Part shown: positions 53,251 to 64,000 of the stretch, piece after piece
How positions within the stretch are numbered: position 1 is the first letter of the stretch
How the letters are laid out: each line of letters opens with the position of its first letter
Assembly: GCA_021234155.1 (NCBI GenBank)
Contig: JAJEKV010000005.1
Span: forward strand, 11,402,572-11,466,571
Reading direction: 5' to 3'
Origin: Isoetes taiwanensis
Lineage: Eukaryota > Streptophyta > Lycopodiopsida > Isoetales > Isoetaceae
Length of the DNA: 64,000 nucleotides
Translations under genes and position numbers: made by a program
The notes under the pieces: model-generated
What the model was told of the DNA's origin: nothing
The model's database searches: none
What the model saw: only the letters and a program-made list of their open reading frames with translations

Positions 53251-55210
53251 GAATATTGTTGGGGGACTTTCTATCGTTGAAGATGGACCAGCATTGGGGG
53301 ACTTTCTATCGTTGAAGATGGACTTCACAGCTTTTCCTTGCTGATCTCCAGGGACTAGCCTCACCTTCCACAATATAAGGGGCCACCCTTGCTTAGCTCA
53401 AGACCCAACTCCTTAGGTGAGTGTCTAGACATAAAGTTGTTAGCGCAATAAGAACAATAACCTCTTTACCCTTTATTTTGCCTAAGATTGAGTAGCTTTT
53501 GTAGAAAAGTTAGGAAAAAAATCATTTACTATGACGTTCCACGTATTTATATGCCTTTTGGGTGTAAATACATGACACATCACTATGAATAATCAGTGGT
53601 GCATTAATTATTCATAAGGTAAGGTTAGCTATGAAAATCATTAATTATTAATGTGGAAACCTAACCTTAAACCCTAATTCGATTTTAGGGCCTAACCTAA
53701 TATTAAAAGAGGTTAAAATATTAAATTAGTTAATATTAACCACCTGGCCCAAATCGATTGGGCAAGGCAGACCCGCTAACTTGGGACACCCAAATTGGGG
53801 TTTCTAGCCTCAATGTGCCCCAATTCGATTTGGGGGCAGTTGAAGAAGGAGGAGGAGCTTATTCCACCAGCAGGGCATGGAGAACCTGAGAAATGGAGGA
53901 TCTAGCTCAGATACCAGTTAGTAGGCTTAGTTAGCTTGAGATTCTAGCTAGGAACTAACCCTTGTTTGTTAAATGGATGATTAGTCTCTCTATTTTTGTT
54001 CTAGATGAGATTGTGATGGATGTATCAACTATGAATGCTCTCTTTCTGTTCCTCCTGTGTTGTATGAGTAAAATGGGGGTATAGAGACCTAAAGGCCATC
54101 TAGAAGTAGAGATGTTCCTAGTTAGAACCCTTAAAACCCAGTAAATGCGGCCTGTGCACAAAAGCCCACCTAGCTGTGGATCCTATGATGTGATTCAGCA
54201 CCAAATAACCAGTATGACGGTGAATCGGGGGTGGGGTCTTGCCTAGCTTGGTTACAGGACTCCTATAGTGTGCTAGGCTTATAGCCGGTCACTGAGGGGG
54301 CCGGGCATGGGTCTGACACTTCCTAGGTCACAGTAGACGTGCCTATATGGACGTCTTGGACTCGAACGAGCAGGTGAGCCAGCCATTAGATTTAGGGGAG
54401 TAAGTCGGGTACAAATGCAGGGGTCACTGATGTGGCACTTCTCTAGCACACCCAGGGATCCATCATGCCCAAGAAGGGGACGCCTCCCTGACCTGCCTCA
54501 TCGGACCGGGGAGATGTAACTCGGAGTAGTCTCAGAGGGTGATTCCATGAGATTGCGTCTCCGGAAGGCTACAATCACGCCATAGCATGTTTCAACCTAT
54601 CTGCAAAGTGTGCACAGGAGGGACGGATGGAGTGGACTACCCTAGCCATTGTTCTATGCCAACCAATGCCATGTTATACTTCTGTCTACGGTTATCCGGA
54701 GACCTTAACTGTTAGTCGACCCCCATGAGTCTAAGCCCGGGGTAGAGCTCTTATTTATGGTGCATTTCCTTTGTTATGTTGGTATTCTGTTGTTAGTTGT
54801 ATCGATGATGATGGGCCACCCTTTGTGGTGGTATAGTATTTATTAGTATTGTTGCCATGTGCTAACACGTATGTACGATTCCGCTATATAGGACTCCCAG
54901 AGAAGGCGTGGGACGAATGACACCTCTGTGTCCTTCACCCAGACACTTGGCCATCGCAAGTGGTCCGAGTTAGATGGAGGGCCTTTTCGTGGTGATGGAG
55001 TCGCCATGGGAGGGGAATTTCCCGTATTTATATGACAGGAGCATCATATGGATTCGGGGAGCGTCACGTTTACCCTTAATTCCTCATGAGCCACAACATA
55101 TAGCATCCTCATAACCCTTCACCAGATAGAGTTTTGGAGATTGCTGCTCTTGTCTTTCATAAAGGATCTGCCCTTTCGGCATGTTGGTTATCACTAGAGG
55201 TGTAGTGCGT
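53231..55210. other. Non-coding, probably retroelement LTR/leader remnants
   Basis: A 33-bp unit (GGGGGACTTTCTATCGTTGA…) is doubled at ~53263-53322. At ~53908 AGCTCAGATACCAG resembles the complement of a Met-tRNA primer-binding site (TGGTATCTGAGC on the minus strand). From ~54150 to 55070 the DNA is GC-richer and lacks frames, like an LTR or untranslated leader. No matching second LTR is in the window. Confidence 0.4.
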
Positions 55211-55216
55211 AACACT

Positions 55217-55600
55217 ATGCCACCAGCAAAGAGGAAAAAAAATGTTCTTGGGAAGAAGACGGTGCCGATCCTAGATCCAAATGAAAGGAGAGCATGATGA
55301 AATATTATTATTGCTAACAAAGAGGAAAAAAATATCCTTGGGAAGAAGACCATGAGCCAAGTGCAAAGTAAGCCGATGCTAGATCCAAATGAAAGTAGAG
55401 CACTGATGAAATATTACTACTGCTATAACATAGAGCATTATACTCGAGAATGCTCGAAGATTGATGCAAAAAAAATTATAGCCAAAAAAATTTATGGCAT
55501 CTTTATGGGATGTTTTCATCTTTTGTTGTGGGCCATTGATGGGCAGAATATTCCTTACATTGTCCCAGATCAAGGGCGTCAGATTTTTGTGGCCTCTACC
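55217..55600 (+). pseudogene. Retroelement gag fragment with one zinc-knuckle-like motif and internal duplication
   Basis: MPPAKRKK… followed by LGKKT and LDPNERRA is duplicated in tandem (~100-bp unit at ~55225-55325 and ~55320-55425). The second copy continues into MKYYYCYNIEHYTRECSK, a degenerate CCHC knuckle, and a Lys-rich helix. Then the frame is lost. It is a remnant of a gag protein. Confidence 0.5.
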
Positions 55601-55639
55601 TGAATGAAACTTACAATGGTGCAAATGGAACCAACAAAA

Positions 55640-56835
55640 ACAACTCTATTTACATACACAAACCACAAGTAAACACCAACAACAGTGGAGGTTGTTGGAG
55701 GTAAGGATGACACAGTGTTTACAGCAGGGGGCATTGCTTTGGAAAAGGTAAGCTCTTATAAATATTTGGAAATTGAGGTAAGCAATAATTATAGGTGGGC
55801 ACTTGCGGCTCAGAAACGTGCTTCAGGAGAGTTGCGTGCTTTTTATAGCACGTTGCATCAATGTAAAGTAAACAATTTTGAACACTGAAAATTACAGAAA
55901 TTGCTTTTTGGAGTGCAGATTAAACCAGTAATTTTGTATGGGAGTCCACTTTGGAGACCAAGACTCTACTGTTGGTGTGAAATTGAAAAGCTACAAAAGA
56001 GGTTTTTACTTAATGAATTGGGAGCTAAACCTCAAACTCCTTATTGTATGCTATTGGCTGAAGCTGATTTTCTTCCACTTGAAGTTGAAGCATTATGTAG
56101 AACTATTACATATGTGATGAATATGGTTCTATCCTTGGATGAAGATAGATTCCCCATATTGCTCTTGAGCAATCTAGGGATAAGGGTTGGTATTGTGATG
56201 TTAGAAGATGGTGTGCAAGGTGGCTTAACCTGGATGAGTGGCCGATGTCTCGTAAATATGAAGAAGCATATGAGCATGTGAAGATGCGTGTATCGGATAA
56301 GTTGTGGAGACTTGAGCCTGAAGGAGATATGAAGAAACTATTCTACATCGGAGAGGCCAATGGGCTTGAGCCATATGTAGAACAATTTTATCTGTTGTCT
56401 TATGTAAGCAAGAAGAACCGTATGTTGATCTCTCAGCTAAGATTGTCATCTCATTTTTTGCATGTAGAAATAGGACGGTGGGCCATCACACCTCGTCATG
56501 AAAGGTATTGTTTCGGTTTTCTAGATCCAGTGGTTGAAACAGAACAGCATACTTTTCTTGAACGTGCTTCTTATGAGCAAGTAAGGATTAGACATGGTAT
56601 CCATGTAGCTACCTTGAGGGATCTATTGAGATTGACTGTGCATGTGTTAAGTACCTATATTAGAGATGTTTGATCTGAAAGAGCAGATATCATAGAGTTG
56701 TATAATTTGATGTCTGATTTGGACACACATGGTGCTTTGAGATAAGTGTCTTATTCGATATATACTCTTTTGCCATAGAGGTTTGGTGGCCTGTAATGGC
56801 TTGATTAATATCAATTAAATTAAATTAAATTAAAC
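55640..56835 (+). mobile_element. 5'-truncated LINE, same family as 689-4662
   Basis: Starts within the RT thumb (KVSSYKYLEIEVSNNYRW, the counterpart of VESYKYLGIDIASNYSW at 3660), continues with PVILYGSPLWRPR, MLLAEADFLPLEVEAL, WRLEPEGDMKKLFYIGEA, LRLSSHFLHVEIGRW and VETEQHTFLE, and stops at ~56673. The 3' UTR and an (AATTA)n-like tail follow (~56806-56835). Two frameshifts (near 55890 and 56250) and a TGA at 55886 are present, but the C-terminus is far better preserved than in the first LINE. Confidence 0.82.
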
Positions 56836-57048
56836 AAACTACAGGCAGAACCCATCACAAATCCAGTAGAAGCAACACAAATCCTACAAAAGCAGAAGTG
56901 GCTCTCCAATCACCTCTCTTGGAAGGAACTTTTCTACCTCCCAGACCACAAAGAACATAGAACAACAGAATAGGGCTTGGAGGATCCGAACCTCCAGGCC
57001 AAATCAGCCTCATCAGAAGCCACTAGAAAAACTAACACCATGCCCATC
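56806..57048 (-). mobile_element. tRNA-derived SINE candidate sharing its tail with the LINE
   Basis: On the minus strand a tRNA-like head (~57045-56970) has a perfect T arm GGAGG-TTCGGAT-CCTCC at 56995-56979 and GGGC…GCCC acceptor-like ends. A ~130-bp body leads to (TTTAA)n at 56835-56806. The same pentamer tract is the 3' tail of the plus-strand LINE, so the two elements meet tail to tail. No functional cloverleaf: the anticodon arm is defective. Confidence 0.5.
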
Positions 57049-57049
57049 T

Positions 57050-60000
57050 AAAAACTTGCATGCAGCAGCATCTAGCAAAGAAGAAACTACAGTTAATGTG
57101 TGATTTGGACCCACACATCCCAAACTGGTCTGGACTTCAGGCCCCTCTCATCAGTTTGCATGCTTGAAACAATCAAGAAAAAGACCTCAAGCACAAGCTC
57201 TATTGCCTGTGACGAGCTTGCCGAGTTGACCCTCTAGGCAACTTGGGATCTTGTCAAAACTTGCATATTCTAGCTTGCTAATGGTGGTGAAGAATTAAAT
57301 CTTCCTTTTGCACAATCGAAACTTAAACCATTACTAGAAATCCATCCTCACTGAGATATAATATAATTACCACTGTCCACCAAGAATACAAATTCAAAGG
57401 ATGTACTATCCACAATACTCTCAATGTATAAACACTGCTAAGCAAGCTAAACAAACGCTTTTTAACTCCAGATCACAACCATGATCCTCAGCTACATTGC
57501 TGCCATCCGCGCGACCACTGCCTTGCTTGTTCACTGCACATGCTCTCACTGGGGTTAGTCCTCGTGACTAAATGGGGATCCCTGGCTGCCTCTGCATGCA
57601 TGGAAATACTCTGGAATCCTGGATACAAAGACATAAGCACAAGCAAACAAAATATTCTAGGTGAGTACAGTACAAGTCAATGACAACATAATCCAAGGAA
57701 ATACCACAAACTCTGAGCGACAAAAGCAAAGAACATAGCCAAAATAACAAAAAATCAGAAACATAGCTCCGGGACAATGGGAAGCTCAGCCAACCTACAT
57801 GCAGGCCCTGTTAGCAGAGAAATGCCCAGCCAGCTCACATTCCAAGCCCCGTTGGCGGAGTTGGTGGGGTGAACCTCGTATGCGCATACCCTTCCCAGCC
57901 CACGTCTGGCGCTAAAGGACCTCTTACCATGGAGTCACAGGAGTTGACGTACAACCTCACCGGGAAGCTACGCCCATGAGGAAGACACGCCCGGTGTCAC
58001 AGAGCACAAGAATACTATAGAGAATCAGAGATGAACATGAGCATGCCGGAGCAACCTAGGCCACCGAACCTAGAAGCCCGACCCCGGAGGATCCAAGTAC
58101 ATAATCAAAAGATCAAGACAACAGTAGAACAATGCAAAGACCATGACATGTGATGTGATGTTCATTAGAATATTTACTAAACACAGGTGCCTAGATCATA
58201 CTCTGCCCCTTGCTGAGGTTACCCATATATGTTGAAGTAGCTTATCCAATGCTCCATGTTTACCTTCATGTAATTCCTACATACATCCTAAACCATGTTG
58301 AAGTAGCAACTCAACGATGAAGACCTTGATAGCAATCCAACCATCGATGCTGAACCCTGCCCTTTTGGCAGCAGATCTATGACCTTACCAACATATCAAG
58401 AGCGCTATGATCACAATACAAACATGTCGAGGAAGTCACAAGCATGGTTGTCTTATTGATGTGAATCCAACACCTATGTACTTCATCGGTTATGCCAACA
58501 CTGCTCCATGCCATGGCCATACTCAAAAGCCCCCATAAGCTTCCTATGACTCTCTTGGCCAAACTATTCAATCCCAGATCATGCCTTACTTTCAAAGTTC
58601 CATCTCAATAGCTATAATTCAATCATGAGCTATGGTTTTAATACATTTTATTATAAGCCTACTTTCCATAACTAACGGAAAATATCAAAACCCAGCACTT
58701 TCACTTAAGAATCAATGTAACATGATGATCGCAACTGCATGTAATCCTTGCCACATTATCATGAATCATAGCTCCACCTTTAGGAGCCAAAACAACACAG
58801 ATGGCACAATTCTTGAGCTTCATGCTCAACTCACCGATTAGCTACCTAGATGCTCATATTCTCCTTTACTTCTATCAAGGAGGATCTACTTAAGAGCCAT
58901 CTGATAGGTCAATCTGTCAGGTTCTTTACCATTTTAAAGTTATCAACCTTTATATTTCATACTAATTCAATTAGATTACAATCATTCAAAGTAATAGATT
59001 TCCTTACTATAACTATTTTTGTGACTATTCTGAGCAATCTGTGGCAGTCTTCACTGGTTCCATCCACATACAAGGCAACTGAGCCCCATCATGGAAAATT
59101 TTAAGGAGCCTATAATTTGTCCTACATACAATTAATTGGCCATTCCCCTTGTTATTTATACATCTAAGTGTAGCACGAATTGGCCATTTTTCAAAATTTT
59201 CTCCAAGGAAGTTGCAACCTAAATGGCCATTTTTCGACCAATCCTCTACTAAAGTCGAAACTTAATGGCGATTTTTTTTACGAAGACTTACAACATATAG
59301 TACTCAATCTCCCAAATATAAAGATAATACTAAAGTTGATTTCCCTTGTAAATGTACTAACAAACACATAATATAATAATCGTGCACCACAAAATAATTA
59401 TGACAATGGGCACACACTACCAACACGACAAAGTGTCCCAAGTTCTATCCATCTACATATGTGCACTTCAAATATAAGAATAGAAATATCTCTTTGATTA
59501 TAAGCCAACTTCTCCAAAGTTGGTACTCCTCCAAATATCTGCACGAAAGAAAACGAAAACACGTTATGCCAATTTTGAATGGTATTCAAAACATCAATAT
59601 TTTTCTAAGAATCTTTAAACAGATGGATGCTAATTTTGAATGGTATTAAAAACATCAATATTTTTTCTAAAGATCCCTTCTAAGGTGTATTGCATTCCCG
59701 ACCACTCATGGGCAAAGTCGAATGGGTTCCTGGTTTTTCTAAGGTGTATACATTCCCGACCACTCATGGGCAAAGTCGAATAGGTTCCTGGTTGCCAAAT
59801 GAGCACTCCATATCCCCTACCCAGGCAACGTTTATAGAAAACTAAATAAACCTTAGATATGACCATCGGAAACACTGTAGACCAGGGATTGATGAAAACA
59901 CTGTAGCTCAGGCATCGACGAAAACACTAAAGCAATGGAAACTAGCAATATAGCTCTACAAATGATAATCTAAATGATAATCTGATAATTTCAGATCCAC

Positions 60001-60398
60001 CTGCTAACTGTAAATCAAGGATCTTATTCTAAATCATGGATGATTCACCTGATGCTTCGCTTAGAACAATCTTCTAGATGAACATGTTAGCAATGACTAA
60101 TTTCCTGACCTTATCCATTGGCAAATAATGACAAAGCTATTTTCCAAGTTTCTCTTCTTAATACCTGTATGTCATGCTATCATGCAGATACTATTCTCCA
60201 AGGTACTATTCTCAATACTTCATGATCATGCAGATCTGTAGAACATTAGAATAGAAAACATTACCTGATTTATTGATGTACATGAAGAAAATGTCCCAGT
60301 AAAACTCCTGCAAAACCCACTTCCATTCTTAAATTAGAATTGATATATCCACAATATACAAGAGATAGTAAAGTAGTGTTAACTAACGAAGTACTTAC
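57050..60398. other. No gene seen; two local tandem duplications
   Basis: Units of ~67 bp (ATTTTGAATGGTATT(C/A)AAAA…) at ~59572-59665 and ~63 bp (TCTAAGGTGTAT…CATTCCCGACCACTCATGGG) at ~59680-59800 are doubled. The 57.78-58.10 kb segment is GC-richer with LTR-like texture. Short frames show no recognisable domains. Confidence 0.45.
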
Positions 60399-63300
60399 TC
60401 ATATATTGACCTGCCAAAAGCTCACATCTGGTTGATGTGTGCTTATAATAGGTACTGCAACAGATGCCGCCTCATGCACACTACCAACTCCTCTTCTATC
60501 AGTTGCCTCTTTCCATATCCTAAAGGCCAAATCATATGGAAAAGATTCCAACGAATGTTCACACTTGTAGAGTCTTAAGGTAGCATCAAGGTTGATGTCC
60601 AGCTGGTTTTGCAATTTATTTTTTATGAAGCTCAATGAGCTAAAAGCTCTTTCATCCTCTACACTTCCAAGAATCATTGTCATACAAAGATTTGCTAACT
60701 TGATATATTCACTTAGAGCGTCTTTGAAATAATCATGCTGGGTCAGCTTATTCCACAATCTCGTTACAGCCCCTTGCTCCAATGGCTCATGCAAGATAGG
60801 AAATTGAGCGTACATCGTTGTGCCAAATAATCCAGATTGCATTTTTAATGCATCTATATCCAAAATTCCATTTATTTCCTTGCCATCAACTACATGTTTC
60901 TCACAAAAATGGCTAATCAGAACCTTCAAACAATTTGAAAAGTTAGCAAGCAACCTTTCAGGCCCATTCGCATTGTTCCAAAATTTGGGAAAACAATTGC
61001 CATTGCATCAAGCAATTCATCGCGAGGAAAGCGTGATCGCAGTTCTGCAACTAAACTTCTCCCAACATCCTTCATATTATTTTTTATGGACTGGATAAGT
61101 AAATCAAATTCATTCGCCCTCACCTCAGTTTTTCGCAAATGGTTATTGCGTCCAGATTTCATGAAGCAATGTAAAGGTAGAAAATGGTTCTTGACATGTA
61201 TACACAAGCGGCCAGATTCGTCATACTCCAAAAAGCTCTTTCCACTTTCCAAAGATACAAGAATCTGCCACCTATAGAACGCCTTGTCTTCTTTAAAACT
61301 GCCTTCTCTTTCATATAACTTTTCCAATCGTGTGCATGCCATTTTTCTGGCTATGGAGTATTCCGAAATGAATATTGTCCGATCTTGCGCTTGTTGGATC
61401 AAAAAGACGAGTTCCTTAAGCAAAGGGAGAAGCGCATACAATGTTAACAATGTCTCTGCATCTGTAAGTAGTGCAAGCAATTCAATGGCTTTCTCTTCAT
61501 CAAACAAATCAGCACATGCACCAGCGACAGAAATATATTCATCACACAACCTACGAATTGGTAAAGCAATTGAAATCCACCGTGTATCTACATCTTTCAA
61601 TAGTTTTAACCCCTCGGTCAAACCTATGGCAAACTGCTGAAAATGTGCAAGTCTCTGCGGGCTGCGAAAGTAGAACAGGTTCACATTCTTAACCAGATTT
61701 TCTACCTTCTCTATGCATCTGAAATCATTCACAATCTTGAATGCAAGATTTGTCCTATGTGCCATGCAATGAACAGATAACATATATGGTGCAAAGCTTG
61801 TTTGAAGTCGTATTCCTAGTCCTGTTCTACAACCCGACATCACTAACGCACCGTCTGCACCAAAGCATACCAATTTCCTTGCATGATCATACATACTCAA
61901 CCCTGCATCAGCTAATTCTTTATCTACCATTGCATACAAACTTTCAGCAGTAGCATCTCCATTCATTTTTGTTATGCTCAAGAAATATGACTTTCTAGAA
62001 AACTTCTCTACATTGTACATATGCATGCACAACCATGAAGAGTTATCCTTCGCGGTAACTTCATCCAAAGATAAGGATAAAAATACTGAACCTACATATA
62101 AAAAATCAAAATCCATGCTTAAATACAAAAGATTATGAAGCCAAAACTAGGATATTTAATGCAGATCCAACTTGAAGATAACAAGTAGCTATTACACTGT
62201 CAACTACAGAGCTGAAACAAATTCTACATGTGCTACAGATCAGTGATAGTGCCTCTTACACTAACCTCAGAGGGCTGGCCATCAGGCCCAAATGGGTGAT
62301 TCGTTAGCTCGCATGGATTCTCCAGATTATGGCCATGGTGGTTATCAGAGGTATAGCTAATCTTTCAATAATCCAGCCTGTTTTGGGGCTCTATAGCTAT
62401 CACTTTTTTATGATTGAGATTGAAAGGTAACTGCAGTATATGCAGGCTGGTACTTTGAATGCCTTAAGTTAATACATCTTGTATACTTGATATTCTTCAG
62501 AAACTATGCCTATAGAGGTGCCTAAAAATCATGCCATGTTTGTTACATACATACATTTTTGTGAATGCCTTGGGATATACAGCAGGAACATGCAAAAGAT
62601 AAGTATATGACATACCATACCTCCGCAACTTAATTTAGATTGTCAAAATTTAACTACTAAAATTTAGTCTAGTGAAGCTCATTAGAGATAACTCTTCAGT
62701 TGCAAAGGCTGCTGCAAGGTCCTAGTTATCAGATAAAAAATGGTTATCTAGCAGAACATTTGGCAGCAAGTATAACTGGCAGCTATGTCGATAGTAATGG
62801 TTTATTGAATCTGGGCAGTAGTTTCTGGTCAGATTTTCTGATTTCCGTGTATAATCTGCTATGGCAGAAAATTTGGATCAACTTTCACCAGGCATGAGGG
62901 TCCACTTGCAATCCACTTAATCTAACTGCGTGGATTTGCAAGGGTTTTGTACAGAAAGCTTCATGGGAGGAGATGGTACCTTCTGTTTTTCCATGGCTTA
63001 ATGATCTTAGGCCTACCATGAATCTCATAGTCAGCTACATGCTTGTAGTGTGGCCAAGACGTTTGATTCTCTCGGGGAGTTTATGCAACATCTTCAGTCA
63101 AGCGCAGACATTGTCTTTCCTGTAATTCATGGCTACTTTGGTGAGGATGGACAAATTCAAGTTATTCAAGTGGTTTAATAAGCTCCTTTTATTTGACATG
63201 CTTATTGACTCACAGCAATAGAAGTAAAGCTTATGTGCTCCACAACATATTGCTTGCTGAATTTAATGCAAAGGCTTTGCATCTTGATGTAACTTTGCAA

Positions 63301-64000
63301 GCAATGCCATATATGCACAACCTAGATGCACAAGCTGCATGACCCAGCTGGATTACCTTTTCTCAAAAACCTTGGGTTGGCCAAGGCACATCCCAGCTGG
63401 CTTACCTTTTCTCAAAAACCTTGGGTTGGCCAAGGCAAGATATAGCTGGTCAAAGACAACTTAACTATTCAGCTCCAGTATAACATATTGGAGCTATGAT
63501 CAAATCTTGGTGCAAATGGTGATTGCTTAATCGCTTTTTGATCATGCCTATCATTGAAGATCCAAAGGTGTATATGGGTAAAAGGCCATTTGATGCCGAC
63601 TTCACGCTAATGGTCTTATTTATGAGCTGCATGCCTGGAATGAGGTGGACATCTAACAAGAGACATTGCTGAGTTAAGAAACATATGCAGAGTGAAGAAT
63701 CTAAAAGGTCTGGCTTCTAAAATAATCTGCCTAATAGGACCAGAGAAAAGATAGAATAGTAAAAGCAAAGAAATTATACCTTCAATAAGATTCCGCAGCT
63801 CATCTTTTGAAACTTCTGCCATATGTCCAGCAAAATCCCAACCTGCACTCTCAGACCAATGTGAAGATGGTATGTTTGGAAGCCCGTGAGCGCGAAGCAA
63901 TGATTCGTGCTCTGGATAGTCTCTCATTGGGCGTCCATGTTGCAGCAAATGCAAGATTGTTCTCATTTGAGTGCATTTGAGTTTGAAATCCAAGAGCTCT
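60399..64000 (-). CDS. hAT-transposase-like protein (ZNF862/ZMYM-like type), two exons seen, one frameshift, N-terminus outside window
   Basis: Exon A (64000-63780) is open to the window edge: MRTILHLLQHGRPMRDYPEH, WDFAGHMAEVSKDELRNLIE. The donor is G/GTATAA at 63779. Exon B starts at 62091 after TATGTAG, and the joined codon keeps frame (LIEG/SVFLSLSLDEVTAKD), the RNase H-like first strand with D. Then CFGADGALVMSGCRTGLG and LSVHCMAHRTNLAFK, a long helical insertion, and after a one-base frameshift near 60960 the C-terminal dimerisation block VEDERAFSSLSFIKNKL (60665-60610), ending at 60399. Order and motifs match domesticated or autonomous hAT proteins. The frameshift (or an assembly error) breaks this copy. 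No TIRs are seen at its left end. Confidence 0.8.
62092..63779 (-). other. Intron of the hAT-like gene
   Basis: 1688 bp between donor GTATAA and acceptor TATGTAG (minus strand). It contains a ~55-bp tandem duplication (CCCAGCTGG(A/C)TTACCTTTTCTC…GGGTTGGCCAAGGCA) at ~63345-63440 and unassigned short frames. Confidence 0.7.

Noticed and set aside
53908..53921. Minus-strand Met-tRNA primer-binding site defining a third LTR element
   Set aside because: TGGTATCTGAGC is only similar, no LTR edge (TG…CA) lies beside it and no matching LTR pair was found. Noted only as a hint in the region entry.
56970..57045. Functional tRNA gene on the minus strand
   Set aside because: T arm is perfect, but the anticodon arm has a four-base loop and the D arm is poor.
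9..64000. CRISPR array or bacterial operon
   Set aside because: No spaced identical repeats with unique spacers and no prokaryotic gene arrangement; introns and retroelements show a plant nuclear genome.

Overview
The window is nuclear DNA of a land plant. A small secreted lipid-transfer-type gene has a plant promoter layout and a short GT-AG intron, and the rest is dense, nested plant transposable elements: L1-type LINEs, Ty3/Gypsy elements, a Helitron, a hAT-type gene, tRNA-derived short repeats and minisatellites. The mixture suggests a large, repeat-rich genome such as a fern or lycophyte. That placement is an inference, since no marker gene fixes the species. There is no rRNA or complete tRNA gene and no CRISPR array.

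Layout. 1-418 holds a possible exon remnant. 689-4662 is a nearly full-length but broken LINE with a (TAA)n tail. 4.7-7.0 kb is tandem and segmental duplication. 7.05-13.74 kb is a compound repeat block: two inverted arms of a ~20-bp minisatellite enclose ~820-bp and ~310-bp tandem units, and a related ~790-bp family lies outside the right arm. 13.7-24.2 kb is AT-rich, with unrecognised exon-like pieces, an HSP70 pseudogene at 18.1 kb and a long hairpin with an oligo-A loop at 20.3 kb. 24.28-25.48 kb carries an alanine-rich coiled-coil ORF that runs, in another frame, into a histone H3 fold with a non-canonical tail. 29.23-29.78 kb is the clearest intact host gene, an eight-cysteine lipid-transfer protein whose intron splits the stop codon. 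29.8-36.7 kb is a nest of short repeats, SINE candidates and a CACTA-like end.

37.03-47.69 kb is a minus-strand Ty3/Gypsy element with two ~1.18-kb LTRs. Its order is gag, protease, an RNase H1-type domain, reverse transcriptase, a catalytically eroded Gypsy RNase H, and no integrase. It carries two younger insertions (38.39-40.57 kb and 42.88-44.61 kb); the first contains an array of perfect palindromes. 48.27-53.23 kb is a second, plus-strand Gypsy pol, split by a 2.75-kb Helitron (49894-52639) whose removal restores the integrase reading frame. 55.2-56.8 kb has a gag remnant and a 5'-truncated LINE of the same family as the first. 60.4 kb to the right edge is a minus-strand hAT-transposase-like gene with one large intron, one frameshift and an N-terminus beyond the window.

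The genes form no operon or pathway. Functional host content is probably limited to the lipid-transfer protein and possibly the H3-fold ORF and the hAT-like gene. Everything else records successive insertion, local tandem duplication and decay.
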